In this document: piece by piece, positions 58,988-64,000 of the stretch
Numbering within the stretch: the first letter of the stretch is position 1
Layout: each line of letters opens with the position of its first letter
Source of the DNA: Streptomyces sp. NRRL WC-3626
GTDB lineage: Bacteria > Actinomycetota > Actinomycetes > Streptomycetales > Streptomycetaceae
Assembly (NCBI RefSeq): GCF_000718785.1
Contig: NZ_JOCA01000008.1
Coordinates: 297,452-361,451 of the forward strand
Length of the DNA: 64,000 bases
Reading direction: 5' to 3'
Program-made: the position numbers and the translations under genes
Notes under the pieces: model-generated
The model's input: the letters and a program-made list of their open reading frames with translations, nothing else
Database searches by the model: none
What the model was told of the DNA's origin: nothing

Positions 58988-59011
58988 TGGCTGCGGGCCC
59001 GGCCGGGCGGT

Positions 59012-59383
59012 CTACCGGCCGCCGGACCTGTGGGCGTCGGCCCGCCCGCGTTCGTAGCGGCGGACCCTCCGGTACCCGGTGAGCTGCCCCTCGGGGTCCA
59101 GCTCGACCTGGTAGCTCGCCATCAGGCTCATCGTGTCGGGCACCCGCTCGAGTTCGAGGACCTCGACCTCCAGCGACCAGCCCTCCTCCGTCTGCTCGAA
59201 GGACGACACGGACTCGGCTTCCATTCCGGTGAGCTCGGCGAGCTGCCCGCGCGCCTGGCGCAGCAGCTCCATCGGGCTGCGCCGGGGAGTGGTTCCGCTG
59301 TTCTTGGTTCTGCTGTGGGATGCGTGGGAGTCCCGGGGTTCCTGTGCACCCTGTGACTCTTCGGTGTTCTTCGTGTTCGACAT
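59012..59383 (-). CDS. gvpO: Gas vesicle protein GvpO
   Basis: A 123-residue GvpO starting MSNTKNTEESQGAQEP at 59383. The core LLRQARGQLAELTGMEAESV and WSLEVEVLELERVPDTMSLMASY is diagnostic. GvpO is an accessory protein and is the first gene of the cluster in Streptomyces. The gvp message most likely starts in the 108-bp region upstream, which has no recognisable SigB promoter. Confidence 0.92.
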   Translation of the reverse strand: MSNTKNTEESQGAQEPRDSHASHSRTKNSGTTPRRSPMELLRQARGQLAELTGMEAESVSSFEQTEEGWSLEVEVLELERVPDTMSLMASYQVELDPEGQLTGYRRVRRYERGRADAHRSGGR

Positions 59384-59453
59384 GGCCACCTCGCACTTCG
59401 GGTGGCCGCAAGAGTGTTCGCCAAACCTCTGTGCGCCCGCCTGTTCCCCGCGG

Positions 59454-59470
59454 CCGGGCATCGTGCCCGG
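59454..59470. terminator. Small hairpin between gvpO and the NHEJ polymerase gene
   Basis: CCGGGCA - TCG - TGCCCGG forms a perfect seven-base stem with a three-base loop just after the stop of the minus-strand polymerase gene. Confidence 0.5.
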
Positions 59471-59491
59471 TCACGGGGGTGCCGGCGTGGT

Positions 59492-60418
59492 TCAGTCGCG
59501 GAGCGCGGCCAGCCTGCGGCGTGCCGGTGCGAGGGCGCGTCCCCGGCGCGGCAGGTGCGACCAGGGGTCGGCGCGTGCCTGCTCGACGGCGTCGGCGACG
59601 GTCCAGCGGCGGGCGTGCAGCTTTGGATCGTCCAGTTCGTCCCGGGATATGGGCACGGCGACGGGGGCGCCGGGCAGGGCGCGGACGGTGTAGGGGGCGA
59701 CTGCGGTCTGCGCGTAGGCGTTGCGCTGGATGTCGAGGTAGAGCCGGTCGCCACGGTCCTTCTTGCGGGCGGCGGTGGTGAGCCGGTCGGGGTGGGCGGC
59801 GGCGAGGGTGTCGGCGACCTCGCGGGCGAAGGCACGTACGTCGTCGAAGCCCTCGGCCGCGTTCAGGGGCACGATCACGTGCAGGCCCCGGGAGCCGGTG
59901 GTCATCAGCGCGGACGGCAGCTTCAGCTCGTCGAGGAGTTCCCCCAGCAGCCGGGCGGCCTCCCGTACGGTCTCGAAGTCGTCGACGGACGGGTCCAGGT
60001 CGAACACCAGCCGGTCGGGGCGGTCGATCCGGTCCGTGCGCGACAGCCAGCGGTGCAGCGTGATGCTCGCCTGGTCGACCAGATGGAGAAGGGTGGCGGT
60101 GTCGTCGCACACCGTGTGCGTGACGGTGCCGCCCTCCTTGGCGACCTCGGTCCGGGTGATCCAGTCCGGATAGCCCTCCGGGGTGTTCTTCTGCATGAAC
60201 GCCGGCCCGTCGATGCCGTCCGGGCGCCGGTCCAGCATCAGCGGGCGGCCCCGCAGGTGCGGCAGCAGATACGGGGCGACGGCTCGGTGGTACTCGACGA
60301 GGTCGCCCTTGGTGTACTCCTTCGCGCCCCCGCCGCCGGGGAAGAGCACCTTCCCCGGCCGGTGGATCTCCAGGGTGCGACGGCCCGCCCGTACGATGCG
60401 CGCACCGCCGTCGCTCAC
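59492..60418 (-). CDS. NHEJ primase-polymerase (LigD polymerase domain)
   Basis: A 308-residue stand-alone LigD PolDom protein, which fills gaps and adds ribonucleotides during double-strand break repair with Ku. The GTG at 60418 overlaps the transketolase stop (GTGA). The catalytic Asp pair lies in RLVFDLDPSVDD near 140, and SRGLHVIVPLNA is the conserved His region. The ligase and phosphoesterase domains are absent, as is usual for Streptomyces, where separate ligases exist. No ku gene is in the window. Confidence 0.92.
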   Translation of the reverse strand: MSDGGARIVRAGRRTLEIHRPGKVLFPGGGGAKEYTKGDLVEYHRAVAPYLLPHLRGRPLMLDRRPDGIDGPAFMQKNTPEGYPDWITRTEVAKEGGTVTHTVCDDTATLLHLVDQASITLHRWLSRTDRIDRPDRLVFDLDPSVDDFETVREAARLLGELLDELKLPSALMTTGSRGLHVIVPLNAAEGFDDVRAFAREVADTLAAAHPDRLTTAARKKDRGDRLYLDIQRNAYAQTAVAPYTVRALPGAPVAVPISRDELDDPKLHARRWTVADAVEQARADPWSHLPRRGRALAPARRRLAALRD

Positions 60419-62262
60419 GACACGATCGCCTCCCCCACCAGCAGCCGCCCGGCCGCCGCGATGGACTCGGCGTCGATCCCGGCCGCGTGCAGCTGCTCCC
60501 CGGGGGAGGCCGACCCCGGCACGGTGCGCACACCGAGCCGCACCAGACGCGGTACCGGACGCCCGTCGGCGAAGGCCTCCGCCACCGCGTCCCCGAGGCC
60601 GCCCTCCGGATGGTGGTCCTCCACCGTCATCAGACAGCCGGTCTCCTCGGCGGCCGAGCGCAGGGTCTCCCGGTCGACCGGCTTCACCGAGTACAGATCG
60701 ATCACCCGTACGGCGATGCCCTCGCCGTCCAGCGCCTCGGCGGCGGCCAGCGCCTCGGGCACGGTGACGCCCGCGGCGACGAGCGTGAGCCGGTCGCGGC
60801 CGGAGGAGCGCAGCACCTTGCTGCCACCGACGGGGAACTCCTCGTCGGGGCCGTAGATCACCTCGCTCGCCCCGCGCGAGGTGCGCAGATAGCGGATGCC
60901 GTCGAGGCCGGCCATCTCGGCGACCAGCCGCGCGGTCTGGTTGGCGTCGCACGGGTACAGCACGGTGGAGCCGTGCACCGCCCGCATCATCGCCAGATCC
61001 TCCAGGCCCATCTGGCTGGGCCCGTCCTGACCGATGGCGACACCCGCGTGGGAGCCGACGAGGGCGAGGCCGGAGCCGCTGACCGACGCCATGCGGATGA
61101 AGTCGTGGGCGCGGGTGAGGAACGCGGCGAAGGTCGCGGCGTACGGTGTCCAGCCGCGCGCGGCCATGCCGACGGCGGCGGCGACCATCTGCTGCTCGGC
61201 GATGTAGCACTCGAAGTAGCGCTCGGGGTGTTCCTTGGCGAAGGCCTCCGCGCGCGTGGAGTCGCCGACCTCCCCGTCCAGGACCACGATGTCGCCGCGC
61301 GCGGTGCCGAGGGCGGACAGTGCCTCGCCGAAGGCGTCGCGGGTGGCCGCCTCCTCGCCCCTGTCCCAGCGGGGCAGCTCCGGCCGCCCGCGATCTCCCG
61401 GGCGCGGTGCCACGTCGACGGACGGCGGCCGGACCCGGACGCGCAGGTCGCGGGGGCCGCCGAGTTCGGCGATGGCCTCGTCGGCCTCCGGCAGCGGTTT
61501 GCCGTGCAGTCCCTCGCGGTCCTCGATCGAGGCGACGCCCTTGCCCTTGAGGGTGCGGGCGAGGATCACGGTGGGCTGGCCCTTGGTGGACAGGGCCTCC
61601 CCGTAGGCACGGTCCACGGCGTCCACGTCATGGCCGTCCACCTCGACGGTGTGCCAGCCGAAGCCCTGGAAACGGCGCGCGTAGGCGTCCAGGTCGTGGC
61701 CGTGACGGGTGGGGCCGCGCTGTCCGAGCCGGTTGACGTCCACGATCAGCGTGAGGTTGTCCAGATGTTCGTAGGCGCCGTGTTCGGCGGCCTCCCACAC
61801 CGAGCCCTCGGCCAGCTCGCTGTCGCCGCACAGCACCCATACCCGGTAGCCGGCGTGCTCCAGCCGCTTCCCGGCCATCGCGATGCCGACGCCGACGGGG
61901 AACCCCTGGCCGAGCGAACCGGTGGCCGTCTCGACCCAGGGCAGCCGCCGTGGCGTGGGGTGGCCTTCGAGACGGCTGCCGTTCTCGCGGAAGGTGAGCA
62001 GTTCCTCGTCGTCGATGGCGCCGGCCGCCTTGTAGACGGCGTACATCAGGGGCGACGCGTGGCCCTTGGAGAGGACGAAGCGGTCGTTGCCGGGGTGGTC
62101 GGGGCGCTCGAAGTCGTACTGGAAGTGGCGGGCGAACAGTACGGCCATGAGGTCCGCCGCGGACATCGACGACGTGGGGTGCCCGGAGCCGGCGGCCGCC
62201 GCGGCACGGACGCTGTCCACCCGCAACTGCTGTCCCAGCTCGACGAGTTCACCGGTGTTCAT
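60415..62262 (-). CDS. tkt: Transketolase
   Basis: A 615-residue single-chain transketolase starting MNTGELVELGQQLRVDSVR. The thiamine-diphosphate motif is around LCGDSELAEGSVWEAAEHGAYEHL near residue 150, His residues in SGHPTSSMSAADL (near 27) and GHASPLMYA are conserved, and the second half has EVGDSTRAEAF, DGPSQMGLEDLAMM and VEDHHPEGGLGDA. It is the type I (vertebrate-like, shorter) form. Housekeeping tkt usually sits with tal; here the partners are a flavoprotein and an NHEJ polymerase. Confidence 0.94.
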   Translation of the reverse strand: MNTGELVELGQQLRVDSVRAAAAAGSGHPTSSMSAADLMAVLFARHFQYDFERPDHPGNDRFVLSKGHASPLMYAVYKAAGAIDDEELLTFRENGSRLEGHPTPRRLPWVETATGSLGQGFPVGVGIAMAGKRLEHAGYRVWVLCGDSELAEGSVWEAAEHGAYEHLDNLTLIVDVNRLGQRGPTRHGHDLDAYARRFQGFGWHTVEVDGHDVDAVDRAYGEALSTKGQPTVILARTLKGKGVASIEDREGLHGKPLPEADEAIAELGGPRDLRVRVRPPSVDVAPRPGDRGRPELPRWDRGEEAATRDAFGEALSALGTARGDIVVLDGEVGDSTRAEAFAKEHPERYFECYIAEQQMVAAAVGMAARGWTPYAATFAAFLTRAHDFIRMASVSGSGLALVGSHAGVAIGQDGPSQMGLEDLAMMRAVHGSTVLYPCDANQTARLVAEMAGLDGIRYLRTSRGASEVIYGPDEEFPVGGSKVLRSSGRDRLTLVAAGVTVPEALAAAEALDGEGIAVRVIDLYSVKPVDRETLRSAAEETGCLMTVEDHHPEGGLGDAVAEAFADGRPVPRLVRLGVRTVPGSASPGEQLHAAGIDAESIAAAGRLLVGEAIVS

Positions 62263-63668
62263 GAGTCTCCTTCGGTGGGTCGGTCGGTACGCCTGACAGG
62301 GCCGGGCGCGACATCGGGGCCGGGCGCCGGCTGCCCGGGCGGCGGGGTCACGGCGGGCCGGCCCCCGGCCGGTACCCGCGCGAGTTCCGGGGACGCCGTG
62401 TCGAGCGGCACGGACCAGGACCGTACGAGCCCCAACTGGACCGCCTGGCGCGGCAGTACGGCGTCGAGGAACCAGTCCGCGGCCACCCGCACCCGGTTGC
62501 CCGGCATCGCCGCGAGGTGGTAGCCGCGGGTGACCGCGCCGGCCGCCACCCCGGACAGATTCACGCCGAGCGGGTTCGCGGCGGCCTTGACGCCGCCCAG
62601 GTCCACCACGAAGCCCATGTCCTTGTGCCGGTAGGCCCGCCGCCGGCCGTCGCCGAACGACGCGGCGATGTTGTGCGCGCACACCTTGCCCTGCCGCCAG
62701 GCGTGCTGCGCGGTCATCGGGGTGTACGAGCCCGGCTTCTCCAGGTCCGGTACGGCCGCCGCGTCACCGCAGGCGAACACCTCGGGCCTGCCCGGCACTC
62801 GCAGATGCGGGTCGACGAGCAGCCGGCCGCGTTCCAGGGGCAGTCCGAGGGATTCGGCGAGCGGGTCGGGGCGTACGCCCACGCACCACACCAGGGTGTG
62901 GGTGTCGACGAACTCCCCGTCGGTCAGCAGCACCCCGTCGTGCGTGGCCTCCTTCACGGAGGTGCCCATCCGCACGTCGACGCCCCGTTCCCGCAGCACG
63001 GTGTCGGCCGTGCGGGAGAGGCGTTCGTCCAGTTCGGGCAGGACCCGGTCGGCGATGTCGAGGAGCAGCCAGCGTGGCCGCATGCCGGTGCGCATCGGAT
63101 GCCTGTCGACTTGCGCGTCGGTGAACAGCTGTCCGTGCGCGGCGACTTCGGTGCCGGTGTAGCCGGCGCCGACCACGACGAACGTACAGCGGGCCGCGCA
63201 CCGCTTGGGGTCGTCGGATGCGGTGGCCAGCTCCACCTGGCGGGTCACGTGGTCGCGCAGGTACAGCGCCTCGGGCAGGCCGCGGAAGCCGTGGGCGTGT
63301 TCGGCGACGCCGGGGATCGGGAGCAGCTTGTTGACACTGCCGGCGGCGAGGACCAGGCGGTTGTAGTCGAGGGTGCCGGCCTCCCCCTCCGGGCCGGTGT
63401 AGTGCACCTGCCGGGCGTCGAGATCGATGCGGTCGGACTCGCCCAGCACCAGCTTGACGTGCGGCAGTGTGCCGGAGAGGGAGACGGTGACCCTGCGGGG
63501 TTCCAGGATGCCGGCGGCGACCTGGGGCAGCAGGGGCAGGTAGAGGAAGTAGTCGGTCGGGTTGAGGAGGGTGATGTCGGCTCGGCCCCGGGCCAGGCGG
63601 GAGAGCGTCTGGGCCGTGCGGTAGCCGGCGAAGCCGGCACCGACGATCACTATGCGGGGTCGACTCAC
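62259..63668 (-). CDS. NAD(P)/FAD-dependent oxidoreductase, type II NADH dehydrogenase-like
   Basis: A 469-residue flavoprotein with GTG at 63668 behind GGAGGCG. FAD loop IVIVGAGFAGYRTAQTL at 5-21, NADH loop VVVGAGYTGTEVAAHG near 168 and the late FAD motif VFACGDAAAVPDLEKPG near 300. These match NDH-2/FerB-type dehydrogenases that pass electrons to quinones. The C-terminal 60 residues are Pro-rich (PAVTPPPGQPAPGPD). It overlaps the transketolase start by ATGA, forming a three-gene operon. Confidence 0.91.
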   Translation of the reverse strand: MSRPRIVIVGAGFAGYRTAQTLSRLARGRADITLLNPTDYFLYLPLLPQVAAGILEPRRVTVSLSGTLPHVKLVLGESDRIDLDARQVHYTGPEGEAGTLDYNRLVLAAGSVNKLLPIPGVAEHAHGFRGLPEALYLRDHVTRQVELATASDDPKRCAARCTFVVVGAGYTGTEVAAHGQLFTDAQVDRHPMRTGMRPRWLLLDIADRVLPELDERLSRTADTVLRERGVDVRMGTSVKEATHDGVLLTDGEFVDTHTLVWCVGVRPDPLAESLGLPLERGRLLVDPHLRVPGRPEVFACGDAAAVPDLEKPGSYTPMTAQHAWRQGKVCAHNIAASFGDGRRRAYRHKDMGFVVDLGGVKAAANPLGVNLSGVAAGAVTRGYHLAAMPGNRVRVAADWFLDAVLPRQAVQLGLVRSWSVPLDTASPELARVPAGGRPAVTPPPGQPAPGPDVAPGPVRRTDRPTEGDS

Positions 63669-63846
63669 GGTTCGCCTCCGGCGTACGTCGGGAGACTTCC
63701 GCGTCCCCCTGGGCGGGGGGCCCAAACGTGTGGGGGGTTTTCGGCGGGGGTGCTGGGGCGTGCTCGGCGGGCTGGGGTGGTGGCGATCGCGGGGCGCCCG
63801 GTGTGGGTGCGGGCCGGGGGGAGGTCGCGCAGCCCGGCGCTTGCGG

Positions 63847-63895
63847 GGTGCCGTCGCGCCCACCCGTGCCGCCCCAGCGGCACGACTGCCCGCGG
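63847..63895 (+). repeat. Dispersed hairpin repeat, copy 3
   Basis: Reads GGTGCCGTCGCGCCCACCCG through the hairpin GTGCCGC-CCCA-GCGGCAC to GACTGCCCGCGG. It matches the copy at 35905 apart from a CTG/TCG-type difference near the left end and the last few bases. Confidence 0.8.
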
Positions 63896-64000
63896 AGGAC
63901 GGAGGGGCGGATGGGCTGCCCGCGGAGGGCGGAGGGGCGGATGGGCTGCCCGCGGAGGGCGGAGGGGCGGATGGGCTGCCCGCGGAGGGCGGAGGGGGCG
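63891..64000. repeat. 30-bp tandem repeat running off the right edge
   Basis: Units starting CGCGGAGG(A/G)C GGAGGGGCGG occur at 63891, 63921, 63951 and, truncated, 63981. The first differs by one base. The array may go on beyond the window. Confidence 0.9.

Larger units (their letters stand above)
63669..64000. repeat. Repeat-rich right end
   Basis: The 332 bases hold no convincing gene. The first part is the promoter region of the flavoprotein operon. It is followed by a copy of the dispersed hairpin element (63847-63895), then 30-bp tandem repeats up to the window edge. Confidence 0.7.

Noticed and set aside
63665..63883. Minus-strand ORF starting in the third hairpin element
   Set aside because: Its first residues (MPLGRHGWA) equal those of the ORF from the second element copy, so the start is a product of the repeat. 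It also runs into the flavoprotein gene start region.
1..64000. tRNA, rRNA, insertion sequence or prophage genes
   Set aside because: I looked for cloverleaf-like sequences, transposase motifs, terminal inverted repeats with target duplications, and phage structural genes, and saw none that could be supported.

Overview
The window is a stretch of an actinobacterial chromosome, almost certainly a Streptomyces. The evidence is very high GC, GTG and TTG starts, chains of ATGA/GTGA gene overlaps, secreted cellulases with CBM2 modules, two HTH regulator families typical of the genus, a ten-gene gas vesicle cluster in the Streptomyces order gvpO-A-F-G-Y-Z-J-L-S-K, and short GC-rich repeats of the kind scattered through Streptomyces genomes. 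No insertion sequence, prophage, CRISPR array, rRNA or tRNA was seen.

Layout. 1-4.1 kb: a ribose/xylose-type sugar ABC transporter (permease, double ATPase) and an ROK regulator. 4.2-14.5 kb: a GntR/FCD regulator, a FabH-like ketosynthase, and a formate module made of an oxalate/formate-type MFS carrier with an unlisted 46-residue partner, a ketopantoate-reductase-like enzyme, an NAD-type molybdenum formate dehydrogenase split into three genes in an unusual order, and fdhD. A shared DNA motif suggests the GntR protein controls the module. 14.6-21.5 kb: BASS-type transporter with divergent LysR regulator, fatty acyl-CoA ligase, aldo/keto reductase, SDR with a MerR-type promoter, and a histidine-rich methyltransferase. 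21.6-32.5 kb: a plant-polysaccharide block with GH6, GH48, GH74 and PL11 enzymes; GH6 and GH48 diverge from a region carrying CebR-type boxes.

32.5-49.3 kb: mixed housekeeping and stress genes, including a methyltransferase, a pterin dehydratase, two HTH regulators, a second-type DnaK behind an HspR-like inverted repeat, GDPD, OsmC, a MoxR/VWA pair, a membrane phosphatase, a metallo-hydrolase with DedA, an aminotransferase-fold protein lacking its PLP lysine, and a SigB-family sigma factor. 49.4-54 kb: small stress-associated genes, including a DUF2795 gene with a SigB-like promoter, a DJ-1/PfpI protein, an ABC-F ATPase, a methyltransferase and tiny membrane proteins. 54-59.4 kb: the gas vesicle operon, all leftward and nearly all translationally coupled. 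59.5-63.7 kb: a coupled operon of type II NADH-dehydrogenase-like flavoprotein, transketolase and a LigD-type NHEJ polymerase. The right end is repeat-rich.

The observations judged most worth follow-up are the split formate dehydrogenase with a repeat element translated inside one subunit, the PLP-lysine-less aminotransferase homologue, the oppositely charged tails of GvpY and GvpZ, the coupling of a transketolase to an NHEJ polymerase, and several well-formed candidate operators.
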